DNA from: Dendrocalamus latiflorus
Taxonomy: Eukaryota > Streptophyta > Magnoliopsida > Poales > Poaceae
Length of the DNA stretch: 64,000 bases
Direction: 5' to 3'
Assembly: GCA_017311315.1 (NCBI GenBank)
Contig: CM029671.1
Span: 17,978,565 to 18,042,564 of the forward strand
The notes beneath the pieces were generated by a model, which was given only the letters and a program-made list of their open reading frames with translations, made no database searches and was not told where the DNA came from. How positions within the stretch are numbered: the stretch's first letter is position 1; each line of letters opens with the position of its first letter. Positions 33,545-45,215 of the stretch are shown here, in pieces. A program made the position numbers and the translations under genes.

Positions 33545-33994
33545 TCAGATCAAACATTACTAAGAAAATCGAATGTGATGTTTTCTACAATGTAGTAAGT
33601 AGTACTTAATAATGTTTACTTACAAGCTTGTAAGATTTAGCAGTATTAGTTAGGAGATCATCAAGAAGGGTGAAGGGAAATGTGTAGGATTACTAGCGGT
33701 GCTTTTAAGTGAGGGGTGTGTTGATTGTGGTTGTGTTGTAATGGTTTGAAATGCGAAAGCTCTCTGATTTCTCTGTTACAGAAATCAATCTTGTATGATC
33801 TACTACTTTTGAGTAATATCTTGCTTGTAAATTCTGGTGTAGCAGTTTTAAGGTGTGACTGATGTTTTTTTGCTGAGGTATGTATGTCTATCAAGATTTG
33901 GTTGGGAAACAATCTTTATTTTCATCTGTCTTGAATGAACAGGTTTTCTACTATGAGAAGTCCATTTTTTAAAAAAAAAAAACTATAAGAAGCC
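33545..33994. other. 3' flank of the BTB gene
   Basis: AT-rich and without coding signal. It presumably includes the 3' UTR, and ends in an A10 tract just before a MITE. Confidence 0.5.
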
Positions 33995-34346
33995 TGAGGG
34001 TGTGTTTGGTTGAGCTGTGGCTTCTGAAAAAGCTGCTGTGAGCTGTGGGCTGTGGAAAAGCTACTGTAGGTTGTGGGCTGTGGAAAAGCTGTAAGCTGTT
34101 TGGTTCAAACAAGTATAAAACTTACCTCTTATCTCTATTTTCCTTGAAACAACTGTGAAACAGCTCTCTATTTTCACCATTTCAAAAAGCAGAAAGCCAA
34201 AAGCAGAGTCCAAGGTGCTTTCAAAACTGTACTACCCAAAAGTAGCTGCTTGTGAAAAAGCAGCTTCTGGTTTCCACCCCTTTGGTTGGCTTTTGGCTTT
34301 TTGGAAGCAAAAGCAACTCCCAAAAGCTCAACCAAAGGCACCCTCA
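33995..34346. mobile_element. MITE (TGAGGGTG ends), about 350 bp
   Basis: Left end TGAGGGTGTGTTTGGTTGAG and right end, read on the complement, TGAGGGTGCCTTTGGTTGAG match at 18 of 20 positions. The interior is rich in AGCTGTG and AAAAGCAG sub-terminal repeats. A target duplication could not be fixed because the terminal bases are palindromic. It lies about 450 bases downstream of the BTB gene stop. Confidence 0.75.
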
Positions 34347-34628
34347 ATGGCTCATAGGCCTAACTTGGCAAGAAAAGTGCAGCTACTGGTTCGCACACCA
34401 TGTCCATGACAACAGAACTATTGCAACGCCGCTCGATTGATATGCCAAGAAAAGCTACTCACCGATGCCCATCGATTGCATTCGCGTTGGTTTTTTTTAT
34501 AAGGAAGACTTTATTAAATCCCAAGTTCTGTACATCGAGTGGATACACATTCTTGGAACAAAAAAACTTCCAGCCTCTGCCTAAGAATAGGCACACAGCT
34601 TATGAGGAAAAATAAAACTGAGCAAAAT

Positions 34629-37600
34629 CTAGTGACATTCAATCCTAAGACTAGATCGCCACCCATATGCCCGGGTAAAGATATCCTTCGCCAATTGCTC
34701 CAATTGTCGCGATGCCACCACAACCGTATCCTGCAATTCCGGTCTTTGCAGGATAGCCCACGAACGGAGTCGGAAAGAGACTGCATAAATAACCTGCAAA
34801 GGAGAATAAGAGTTGTTCTTTTCAAAAACAATATCATTCCTGTACAACTATATAGACCAACATGTTGCTGCTGCCCCAAGCAGTACTAATGATTTCAAAT
34901 GATTACTTATACCATTTAACCAGCTGCCAAACATATGTGCTACACTCCGTGGTTTTGTTAACTTCAGAGCCACTTGAGAGAAACCCCAAACAGCGCGCGC
35001 AAATCGGCAATCAAAAAACAAGTGCTGAATTGTCTCATCATTATGACAAAAACAACATGTCTTGCTCCCTTGCCAATTACGTTTGATGAGATTATCTTTC
35101 GTTAAAACCACGCCCCGCCTAAGGTACCACAAAAAGATCTTCAACTTAAGTGGCGCTTTCAGTTTCCAAAGACGTTTATTCAAATTAGGGACAGGTATTT
35201 GAATCATCGCTCTATAAAAGGGATTTCACCGAGAACTGCCCATTTGGGTGTAAAGACCAGCGAAATTCATCCTGTCCTTGAGTCAACTGAATATTGGATA
35301 ATCGTGCTAATAAGTTATTCCATTCCACCAGCTTGGGTCCAATTAAATCACGTCTCCAAGAAAAATTAGGTGGAGAAGAGCCCAAAGCTTCGGAAATTGT
35401 GACAAATTTTGGTCTAACAATGTTGTATAGACCAGGATATTGGTTCATCAAACTATCATTGCCTAACCATTTGTCTTCCCAAAATCTGACTTGTGAACCA
35501 TCTTTAATAATAAAAGATCCATACTGGAGGAAAATCCTTTTTACCTTCAACAGACTAGCCCAAAAATGTGAATCGCTTTGTTTACGTTCGACTTGCACTA
35601 AGGGTTTAGATCCCAGGTATTTATTTCTCAACAGTTGTTGCCAAGTACCATCCGTCGTTAACAGCTTGAAAAGCCATTTACTCAACAACGCTAAGTTCTT
35701 GAGATTTAAGTCAGCTATTCCTAAACCACCCTGTTCTTTTGGCTGGCATAGAATATTCCACTTCACAAGTCGATATTTTCTCTTATGTTCATCACCTTGC
35801 CAGTAAAATCTAGATCTGAAATAATTTAATTTCTTTAGAACCCCTTTTGGAATCGCAAAAAAAGACATCATATACATTGTGAGGCTGCTCAAGACGGAAT
35901 TTATCAACGTCAATCGACCCCCAATTGATAGATGTTTGCTCTTCCAACTGCTAAGTTTTTTCTCAAACCGTTCCTCTACCATTCTCCAGTCGACATTTCT
36001 CAATTTTTTATAGTGGATCGGAATGCCGAGATACCTAATTGGAAACTCACCGGATTGACACCCAAAAAGGTCCACATAATCCTGTCTAGCGTCTTCAGCA
36101 GCTCCGAAACAGAAGATTTCACTTTTGTGAAAATTAATCTTCAATCCAGATAGTTGCTCAAAAGCGCATAGCAAGAGTTTCAGGTTTTTCGCCTTGTCAA
36201 TATCATGATCCAAAAATAACACCGTATCATCCGCATATTGTAGAATTGACAAACCTCCATCTATTAGATGGGGTATAATGCCGTCAAACTGGCCCCCCTC
36301 ATTAGCCCTTCTAATAAGAATGGCGAGCATGTCCGCAACAATGTTAAATAAAATTGGCGATAAAGGATCACCCTGACGAAGGCCCTTCCTAGTCTGGAAA
36401 AAATGACCAATTTCACCATTGACATTAACAGCCACACTACCCCCGTGAATGAAGGATTGAATCCAAGTTATCCACTTGGATGAAAATCCCTTCATGCGTA
36501 AGGTTTGTAATAGGAAAGGCCATTTAACTTTATCGTACGCCTTCTCAAAATCAAGCTTCAAAATTACCCCATTCAAATTCTTGCGATGTAACTCATGTAC
36601 CGTTTCATGCAGTATGACGACTCCTTCCAGGATATTTTGTCCACGCATAAACGCCGTTTGAGATGGGCTAATGACTCTATCAGCAATTAAATTAATTCTC
36701 ATTGTCGCCACTTTAGTGAAGATCTTAAAACTCACATTAAGTAAACAAATGGGCCTGTACTGTTGAATAACATTAGCCTCTTGGACTTTTGGTAATAAAG
36801 TAATCACCCCAAAGTTCAAACTAAATAAAGGCAGCTCTCCTGTGTGGAACTCATAGAACATGCGCATCAGGTCGCCCTTTATGGTTTCCCAAAATTTTTG
36901 ATAAAATTCAGCAGGAAAGCCATCCGGACCTGGCGCTTTGTTATGTTCCATAGAGAAAACCGCATTTCTAACCTCTTCCTCAGAAAACGGGGCAGTCAAA
37001 AGAATATTTTCAGAATCAGTGACCTGATTAATATCCTCTATCCGATCAGCAATCAGATTAAAGGAACTCTCTTCAGGTTCACTAAACAGGTCTTTATAGA
37101 AACGTGTAATGTATTCTTTTAGATTTGACTGTCCCTCGATTTTTCCATTAACATCATCGAGAGAAAAAATCCTTTTTTTCCTATGTTTACCATTCGCAAT
37201 CATATGGAAATACTTAGTATTGTTATCTCCATATAAAATATCCTTGACTTTAGCCCCGCTGGTAATATTTTATTTCCTCCTCCCTCAGTAATTTGGCAAG
37301 GTCATCCCGAGACTGAGCTAAAAGGGTACGCTCAGCCTCATTCAAATCCCTTACTTCAGCCACTGTGTGTCAAGATCTGTGATAGTAGCCTGCAGATCAG
37401 CCTTCTGCTGCTTATAGTTTCCACTGATATTGGATGCCCAGCCACGCAGATACCTTCGCAAGGCGCTAAGTTTATTATTCCACCTTCGCACTGAATTATT
37501 TCCTTTCACCGGCTTATTCCATACCTCCAGGACTCGCTCTTGAAAATCCTCATGTGTGAACCAACTCAACTCAAATCTAAAAAGTTTCGCTCCTCCCGAA

Positions 37601-38479
37601 TACGCAGGTTGTCCCGTGTCCAGGAGTAGCGGTGTATGATCAGATATCCCTCTATCTAAAGCCCGAATCGATACTAGCGGATATTTGAATTCCCATTCTG
37701 AAGACATGAGAACTCGATCTAACTTTTCAAAAGTCGGATTAGATAAGGAATTTGCCCAAGTGAACTGGCGACCAGTCAACTCAATTTCCCTTAAATCAAA
37801 GCTGTCAATCACAACATTAAATAGGAACGGCCACCGATCATTAAACCTTGTGTTGTTCTTCTCTTTACTATATCTCAGAATATTGAAATCCCCCCCCCCA
37901 ATCAGAGTAGGCAAAAGATTTTGTTGGCAAACACGAACTAATTCAGCCAAGAAATTAGATTTGAATTCATCTTGGGGGAATTTGCTCCCATGCCACACAG
38001 TTTAATGGCGTTTGTTAAAATGCCCCATGATGTCTCACTGACATGTGGGCCCTGGACCCGCATGTCAGTGAGACATCATGGGGCATTTTAACAAACGCCA
38101 TTAAACTGTGTGGCATGGGAGCAATTTTTCCTTCATCTTGAGCTGGACCATACACTGCCATCAAAATCCATTGAAACTTATCCATTTTGTTAGCCAAATG
38201 AAACTTAATGAAAATTTCTCCTTCAGTTATATCCGATATGTCTAGGACAGTAGCATTAAACCCAAGGAGAATGCCACCAGACCGACCTTTCGGAGGAAGA
38301 CAATGCCAAATAAAATTGGTACCTCCGGAGAGTCGTGCCAATTTCGAATTTGACATATCTTGATTTCCTGTTTCCATGATAGCTATAAAATCTAGCTTGT
38401 GATCTAAAGCTGCGTCGGCAATGTATTTATATTTAGCCAAGTCTGAAAGACCTCTGCTATTCCAAAAGAAACCTTTCAT
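34629..38479 (-). pseudogene. LINE ORF2: endonuclease, reverse transcriptase, zf-RVT
   Basis: Read on the minus strand, the AP-type endonuclease comes first: FFWNSRGL, AIMETG, GGGDFNILR and SDHTPLLL. The reverse transcriptase follows (36.9-35.9 kb): APGPDGFPAEF, RPICLLN, LKLDFEKAYDKV, GLRQGDPLSPILFN and the catalytic QYADDTVLF. The zf-RVT region contains CCFCHNDETIQHLFFDC. Breaks: the MITE at 37975-38131; frameshifts near 37365 (WLK then stop), near 37258 (an extra G after YYQR) and near 35210 (an extra T in CCTTTTA); and TAG for an expected Trp codon near 34845. Its product would nick target DNA and prime reverse transcription. It starts at ATG 38479, overlapping the ORF1 stop. Confidence 0.92.
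37975..38131. mobile_element. Near-perfect hairpin MITE nested in the LINE endonuclease
   Basis: The element is 157 bases. Its two 71-base arms are perfect complements over 64 bases, from TTGCTCCCATGCC to CTGACATG, around a 15-base loop; only three mismatches occur in the outer 11 bases (GGGGAATTTGC against GGAAAAATTGC). TTCATCTTG is duplicated exactly on both sides (37966-37974, 38132-38140). Taking the element out restores the endonuclease frame as GPAQDE-FKSNF. The 9-base duplication suggests Mutator-type mobilisation. Arm identity implies a young insertion. Confidence 0.95.
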
Positions 38480-41001
38480 TTGCTAACTTTTATTTTTTTC
38501 CTTTTATCCTTCCTACTCTTTGATTTTCGAGGAGAGATCTTAAGATCACAAATCCTTGTATCCAAATCTCCCTCATCAAAGTCCACCTCTGAAACCTCCT
38601 GGATCAATTGTGAGAGTAAATCGCCCGAAGGTGCAGCGACATCATCATCACAGTTGTCCACCTGAACAACTATGCAGTTCTTGCTTTTGCCATTCTGTAC
38701 CTTTTGTAATTTTCTTCGATCAATCTCAATATGTTTCAGCGCATTAATGGACATAAGAACACTATCATTACAACCCTTGCCTAATTTAAAACTGATACTT
38801 TGAAGGTTTTTAGCGCACAAATCGGAAGGCAAACCAACAAAAGAAATCGGAGATGTCGAAATAGGATTACCCTTCATTTGTAACTGTGAGGCGGAAGACG
38901 AGTACAGCATGCCGCTATCAGAGGCCACCATCTTGTTACCCATCGGTGAGTCCAAATTCCGCAGCGCAGTTCGCTTCATTGCCTTGGCCATCATATGCTC
39001 ATCTGCTGCAATGATCCCATTGACTCTAGAATTAGAACGTAAACTGCGACGAATACCATCCACAGCATTAAAATTCTCAGTCAAAGAATCAGTTGTATTA
39101 GAGCTTGATTTGTTACCAGATTCTCCGCCTACTCGCGTTGAAATTTCAGGTGCAGCTATCTCATTCACCGGCTCAACAAGGTCAGACACCCGTGGCATCA
39201 ACGTTGCACCTGGTGGCAGGACACCTTCGTGCTGCCGGTCATCAACATTCCCCTCACAATCCACTATTGCAAGGTGAGCACCAACTGAACACATAAGAGG
39301 AGAAGGAAAAGAGATTTCAGCAGGAAAGGATGAATCACAATCCGCAAATGAAATCGAAAGCACATTAGGCGATGAGCTAGTACCTGTTTCCTGATTATCC
39401 ACATTGCTTTTTAGCAACGCAACATCAGAAACGGTGTTGTTATTGGAACCCCCAAGTACAGACACCGGTATCTCTCCAATCAGCACAGGGGCAGGCGAAG
39501 GCCGGTCTTCCCCAATATCAGATTGGAGCTCAGCCAAACAACCGAAAGAATTAGCACAAAATATTTCCTCGGTTGAAGCACTAACCTCCCTCACAGACCG
39601 AACAGGAGTACTGCTGCCAGGAAAAGACACGGGCACACCCGCACTGAGCTGCATTGGGGTCGGCCCACCATCCACAACCACTATATTTGAGGAGGAGCCG
39701 GGGTCATTTGCTTGCTTCTGTTTTTTCGAAGTAAGGTTATCACCCTGTCCATCTGCTGAATGGTCGCCCGCTCCATCTCCATCATGATTCATGGAATCAT
39801 CCACTCCTTGAACAGGGACAACAGGAATAAACTTATCACTCTCCAAAGTGAAAGCAATGTCATACCCGAACAACCCAAAAACAGTATCGGGCTTCGCAGG
39901 TAGCAACGCTCTGTCCATCATACCAACTTTGATTCGAATCACGCCCAATTTCCTGTACGTAAACATATCCACTTCAATGGTCTTGCCAATAGCTGTTCCC
40001 AATGCCCAGAAACCCAAATAATGTCTCCAAGTATGTGGCACCCCCGAGACATGCACCCATACCTCATCAAGTTGGTAAGCAGGCACCACATCACCATTTG
40101 TCTACCATGCCGACACCAATAAAGTCACCCCGTGATTTTTCAACTTGAACTCTACATCAGACATCCTCTGCAATTCATCTTCGGAAGGGAAGACCACTAA
40201 AAATGAATCATCCTCATGTGGTAAAGCCTCCCAATTCCAATCAGACCGAGAGAGCCTTGCCAACTCATCCTGTACCACTGCAACAGCAAGAGAACCACCC
40301 GAGATTTTCACCAACGCGGTGGGCGACAAGACTAGATCTTCTTGCTTCAAGTCAAAATCAGGCATACCATAGAAACATAAACCATCTTTAGCATAACCAT
40401 ACATTTGAGTACTCGGTTTAGGCAACTTGAGAATCGGGCATCGGATAGGCAAATGATTATTCTTCTTATTGCAAATGTAACAATCAAGTTTCACCTTGCA
40501 TACCTCCGACAAATGCCCATTCATCTTGCATCTGAAGCAGTGAGGCGGCCTCGGTTTTTTAGCCTTGATCGCACCCCCCTCAACATGAGCAGCATGCTGA
40601 AGGTCATCACCCAACCCAGGAGTAGCATCAAACTGACGCGGCTGAGGAACTTCTTCAGTTAGCTTCAACTGGTACCTCTGCGTCGACCCATAACTGCCAT
40701 GGCCAAAACCACGAGCAGGACCTTGCGGCCTCCCAGGTTGATGACGACCTCCTACCGCCCGGCTGTGATAAGGCGGGCGAACCTGCGGCTGTCCATATCC
40801 ATCCGGCTGGAATCCCCCATTCCCCTGCACGAAGCCCTGACCAGGCGTTGCCGGAGCAAAACCACGCAGATGCGGACCGCCGCTGCGAGGAGGAGGACCC
40901 CGCGGAAACACACCATTCCCGCGAGGCGGAAGGCCATGTCCTTGAGGCGGCGGCACATGGTTCCGCGTCTGCGATCGATTCACCGGCGGACGGGAGGCCA
41001 T
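38476..41001 (-). pseudogene. LINE ORF1 (CCHC nucleic-acid-binding protein), one nonsense codon
   Basis: The first ATG is at 41001 (MASRPPVNRS). The frame is open upstream as far as 41070 with only a GTG start. A Pro/Gly/Arg-rich N-terminus is followed by two zinc knuckles, CFRCKMNGHLSEVC and CYICNKKNNHLPIRC, then a region with LARLSRSDWNWEALPHED and VHVSGVPHTWRHY, as in plant LINE ORF1 proteins, and a long acidic Ser-rich tail ending in basic KSRKDKRKKIKVSK. TAG at 40102-40104 is the only break, in a frame otherwise open for 842 codons. The protein would coat LINE RNA. Confidence 0.88.
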
Positions 41002-41110
41002 CTCCGCGTAAGAAGGCCGCGCACCGGAGCGATCGGGAGACGAGGAAGGCTGAGCGTACGGGACACACACACGACGGCAACCCAGAACGGCTGTCCTGGG
41101 ACCAATGCGA

Positions 41111-41793
41111 GGTCTGTAAACCCTAGCCTTAGTACTATTGAGGCAAGATACTACGTAGGAAAGTCTATAGTTTACTTACCTTATATAGACACAAAACTAA
41201 AATAATCTTTCCCATGCATGGCATCTAGGAACCAACCCACTTAATTTTTCCCTCCTAGCTCACCACTTCTCTCTCCTTTTTACCAATTACTATTCTCTAA
41301 CTTTTTTGATCCTCTCAGATAGGCAATGTTTGCATGACACACTACTATCATCTCTCTCTTCCTTAATTACCTTTCCACATTAGTCTTTTGCTTACTTAGC
41401 ATATGATGAGGATATAACAATCATCATATTATTATTTATTTATAAATGGTATATATTCTCACGTCATTATACTCCTTGAGTATACCTCTTATTTATAAGA
41501 GAGAAATTTCACAGGATAGTTGTTAGCTCTTCTACAACCATTCCTTAGTCGTAAACTCTTCTACGACCATTTCTTAGTTGAGAGTTCTTCTACAACCACT
41601 TCATAGTCGTAAACTCTCCTATGACCATGACATAGTCGTAAGTTATTCTGTGACCGCCGTCGGGACATGAGCAGCTATCGGCAGCTGGTAAAGACCAGTT
41701 ATAGTGTGTTCCCCTACTATTTTTCTTTTAAAGTACGCACTAACAACCTCTCCCGTCTAACCGCATTCCCCGGAACCGCTATGTGGTTACCGT
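41111..41793. repeat. AT-rich DNA with about 29-bp degenerate repeat (41520-41660)
   Basis: Four to five diverged units of the kind CTTCTACGACCATTTCTTAG and TAGTCGTAA succeed each other. The CTACGACCA / TAGTCGTAA vocabulary is the same as in the large array at 47170-48400, so the two blocks may derive from one element family. No coding signal. Confidence 0.6.
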
Positions 41794-42087
41794 AAGTGGA
41801 TTGACATAGAGATCCACCCACATGACCAGTGGGCTCTCGACTTCGAGGAGCAGGATGTCAAAAGGGCCTGCAAGATCCGGGAGGAGGAGCGCCGCAATAA
41901 TGAGCACACTAAGCATATATGTTGGGAGATGAATGCTTATCTCGAGGCATGCACGCACAGAAAGAGCGAGGCTTGCAAGAGAGAGCACGAGAAAAAGAGA
42001 GAAATGATGGTCAAGGCAAAAGAGGCCACTGAAGAGTTCGGCGCCGCGACCGTAAGGAAGGGAAAATATCTACGGTCCACGCAGTAG
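41794..42087 (+). pseudogene. GRF-type plant protein, 3'-exon fragment
   Basis: A 97-codon frame without a good start begins KWIDIEIHPHDQWALDFEEQ, runs through a charged helical stretch (KIREEERRNNEHTK, then KREHEKKREMMVKAKEA) and ends in RKGKYLRSTQ and TAG. The KWID...RKGKxPRxTQ layout recalls the last exon of a large grass family of GRF zinc-finger and transposon-associated proteins; the zinc finger itself is absent. An AG directly before TGG at 41797 could be the old acceptor. Probably a captured or orphan exon. Confidence 0.5.
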
Positions 42088-42099
42088 GTTGGGCCATCC

Positions 42100-42589
42100 C
42101 ACAATAACTAATGCCCTGAAGGTCAAATTTAGTTCCATTCCAAAAACATACATATATATCGTAGGAGCATTTTGGTTTTGGTTTGTTGAATCATGCATGA
42201 AGTCTTTCTTACGCATGTAACCAAACCCTACGCACCGTGTTATTCCCAGCTTTACTATGAAGTCTATTTTAATTTAGACAAATGTATTTCCTCGTCTTTT
42301 CGCATTCAATTATTCGCGTAGCAAGTCATCCAACAACATTAACAAACAATTTCTCCTCTGTATATGAATTCCTGGTTACATCACAATATCACTTACCTTC
42401 GTACTTACCAATCATTGTTATTTCAATCATTCTCAAAAAATTTTTATGAAATTTCTTGCATTACAACAACATACGACGATTATAAACTATTATTGCGAAT
42501 CTAATAGATTATCTACTGTTCATAATCTACGAAAATTATAAATGAATGAACCGACATTGCCTCCCAGCTACCTCAGAAATGGCTCCTTT
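42100..42589. other. Intergenic, no gene seen
   Basis: AT-rich sequence with no recognisable domain, RNA or element ends. Confidence 0.4.
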
Positions 42590-42810
42590 GTAGTCGCTGA
42601 ACAACTACAAATGTAGTCGCTCAACCGCTAGGTGACAAGCTCTAGTCGCCCAACGGCCCACGGACAGCTTGCGCGTCGTGCGTCCGTTGGATGATAAGTT
42701 CCAGTCGTCTAACGGTTCGGCGACTGAAAGCCATATCTATAAAACAATGTTCGCACGAGTATATTTTTTTTGTTATTTTCAATAAAATATGTATTATTAA
42801 AAAAATCGTG
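42590..42810. repeat. Dispersed repeat, second copy (pair of 17505-17760)
   Basis: Contains GTCGYCYAACGGTTCGGCGACTG-like palindromic words and then the same TATATTTTTTTTGTTATTTTC and AATAAAATATG order as the copy near 17.7 kb. Diverged. Class unknown. Confidence 0.6.
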
Positions 42811-42839
42811 GGCAGCGTAGGTTCAGTAGCATACAGTGG

Positions 42840-42959
42840 AACTTGCACAAGTGTACGCACACAACTTCTTTTCTACTTGTCAGAATCAGTATCAGAACAA
42901 GATCATTTGATTCAAGTAATCCAACTTGCACAAGTGTACGCACACAACTTCTTTTCTAC
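42840..42959. repeat. Exact 37-bp direct repeat, 46-bp spacer
   Basis: Bases 42840-42876 and 42923-42959 are identical (starting AACTTGCACAAGTGTACGC). Exact identity in otherwise diverged surroundings marks a recent local duplication. Confidence 0.95.
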
Positions 42960-44563
42960 CCTGGTATATTGTTCTAGTTTCTAACTTTTTAATTTTTAAT
43001 TTTTAATCATTTTTTCTCCTTATTTCTTTGTATTATCTATGATAATTTATTTTTAAATTTAATTACGCTAAAAAGTTAACAGCAACTACAGTATATTTTT
43101 AACACTATAGTGTAAAGAAAAAAAATAAGCTTGAATTTATAAGATCAAATAAACACTATCATAAGCCATTGATAAGTCTATTTTTCAAAACAAAAATAGG
43201 ACGGTTGATATCTTCTGAAAACAAAAATTGGGTGGTTGGTATCTACCGCAAACTAAGTATGAGTTTCATGCACCTACTAGTTTGATGGTTGCAAGGAAAG
43301 TTGAGGGTACATCAGTGGCAGATCTAGAATTTTTAGAATAGATGTTTAGAATAAACAAAATATTGTTCAATAGAAAATATAGAGATCCATAATAACTAAA
43401 ATCTCTCTTTTAAAAAATGCTAAAATCAAGAGATAAATTGTTCGTACTAGAGACAATACCAAAGACAACATATGAAATTAATTTAGAATCACTTATGTAG
43501 TCTGAACACTTTTGTGCATGGCCTTCATGCAACGGTGCAATCCCTGCCCCGCCCTTGCTTGCCCGACCGCTGCCCCACAGTCTAGCGGTCAGGCCCCACT
43601 CATTGCCACCTATTTGCTCCTTGCGAACTTACTGTGTGCCGACATGCCGTTGCGGGTCTATGCTGGCCTTCTCCTTGCCACCCAAATTTGGAATGGAGCG
43701 GTGGAGCGTGAGAAGGGGGACTTTGGATGAACCAATGAGCCAGTTCACGGAGGGAGCGGATAGGTTGTTTGCCTGCACTACTTGGGTGAATTGGGGAGGG
43801 GGTGGTGTGAGAGTGGATTGAAATTAATCGGGGGTATGAATATGAAGTATTTGACCTAATTATCAGTATATATATTTAATATATCTAGTAAATACTAGGT
43901 ATTTTATGATAAAATTTGGGTGTTCAACTGAACACCCTTGAACGAAAACTGGATCGCCCAGAGGCTACATGAAGGTGACTGATTTAATTCATTTTTCAAC
44001 AAAAGCTCCTAATTAATTTCACATAGAATTAATTATAAAGCCACTTTCTCATGCTTAACCCATGCATATTTGGCCTCATATCATGCACCGATTTTCCTGG
44101 TGGGCATGCAAGATGCAACCCAGCATGCACTCCCCTGACAATCCAAGTTTTAAAACTGCTGCATGCGACCTTCGCCTGGTAATATTGAAGTATGTCTCAT
44201 CTTTTGGTGAAAAAGATGATTGAAAAAACGGGGCTTTTTTTCCACTCACATTGTTTCTTCTTTTTGCCTTTTTGCAAAAATTTCTTTTCTGTCTGCCGCG
44301 TGTGTAGTGTGTTGGATTGAAACCTCCTTTTTTTTTTTCCTTTCTCCCTTTATAGCGTCTTGATCCCTTTAGGCTTTTGTTGCATGTTCCTTTTCGTTTT
44401 GATTTTTTTCCCCTTCTGTTTTTTTTATGTGTCTCTGCGTGTGTGTGCACAACAAAAGCTTGGGCGCACGTATCATTGACCTTTTTTCTGCTTTTACGTG
44501 CATGCATGCACACAGAGGTGCACGATTCCCGGTGAGAAACGCTTATCTACTTCGTTTGGTTGA
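42960..44563. other. Intergenic, hAT-like end near 43316, no gene
   Basis: CAGTGGCAGATCTAG at about 43316 resembles a hAT terminus. A GC-rich patch at 43505-43820 is open on the + strand but has no recognisable domain. The rest is AT-rich with several T-runs. Confidence 0.4.
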
Positions 44564-45215
44564 GAGTCTCTGTGGAAGTTTCATCTGCATTTAATAGACT
44601 GTTACATAGGTATTTCTGATGATATGGCAATATTTTTAAGAAGAGAGAGAAGAAGTGAGGGGAAAGACTTTGGAGAGACTAAAGATTGCACACTTGGACG
44701 TAGGTACATTTAGATAAGATTACATTTAGATGAAACTCTCTTAGCACGATTACCAACTCTATATAAGTCATGAAATTAAATGTCTATGAAACAATAGAAT
44801 GAAATTATGCATTGAGGATGGATGTTTCATCCATGTTTCATTTCATTCAGGGCCGTTCCTGTCATCTTAGAGGCCCTAGAGCATGATAAAAATGAGACCA
44901 TTCATTCTAATATAAATATGTAACAATACATTTTATATCAGTTGTAAAAGGTAAAGTTCAATACAGTAACCATTAGACAGTACGTTATGGCAACATTAGG
45001 CTTAGTACATTACAAAATGTAAAGTACTCATTGTCAACAAAATGCATATATACATACTAACATACATGAGCTAGGGGCCTCAAGTTTTCGTGGGCCTTAG
45101 GCAGTCGCCCTTGCTGCCTAGGCTTAGGGCCGGCCCTGATTTCATTTTACATGATGTGGCAGTCTTGGAAACAACGCCATGAAACTCTCCACTGAGAATG
45201 GCCTAATAAGATTCA
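44564..45215. mobile_element. Outer MITE carrying a nested hAT MITE
   Basis: The left edge GAGAGTCTCTGTGGAAGTTTCAT and the complement of the right edge ATGAAACTCTCCACTGAGAATGG are imperfect inverted repeats. The outer element is split by the nested element at 44848-45138, leaving about 360 bases of its own. Outer borders are approximate and no outer target duplication was established. Confidence 0.65.
44848..45138. mobile_element. hAT-type MITE with 8-bp duplication, nested
   Basis: The ends CAGGGCCG and CGGCCCTG are inverted repeats. ATTTCATT is duplicated exactly at 44840-44847 and 45139-45146, the size expected for hAT elements. It inserted into the older MITE around it. Non-coding. Confidence 0.88.

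Larger units (their letters stand above)
34492..41110 (-). mobile_element. L1-type LINE, nearly full length, inactive
   Basis: A non-LTR retrotransposon on the minus strand has ORF1 (CCHC gag-like), ORF2 (AP endonuclease, reverse transcriptase, zf-RVT zinc region) and a short A8 tail at about 34492-34499. ORF1 and ORF2 overlap by ATGA. Lesions: one TAG in ORF1, at least three 1-base frameshifts and one TAG in ORF2, and a 157-base MITE within the endonuclease. All catalytic motifs are still readable, so inactivation is not ancient. No flanking target duplication could be recognised; the 5' border is approximate. Confidence 0.92.

Noticed and set aside
40655..41205. Long + strand frames opposite LINE ORF1
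   Set aside because: Antisense shadows of the Pro/Gly/Arg-rich ORF1 N-terminus.
34492..41300. Target-site duplication of the LINE
   Set aside because: The bases beyond the A8 tail (CCAACGCGAATGC on the minus strand) have no convincing match upstream of ORF1.
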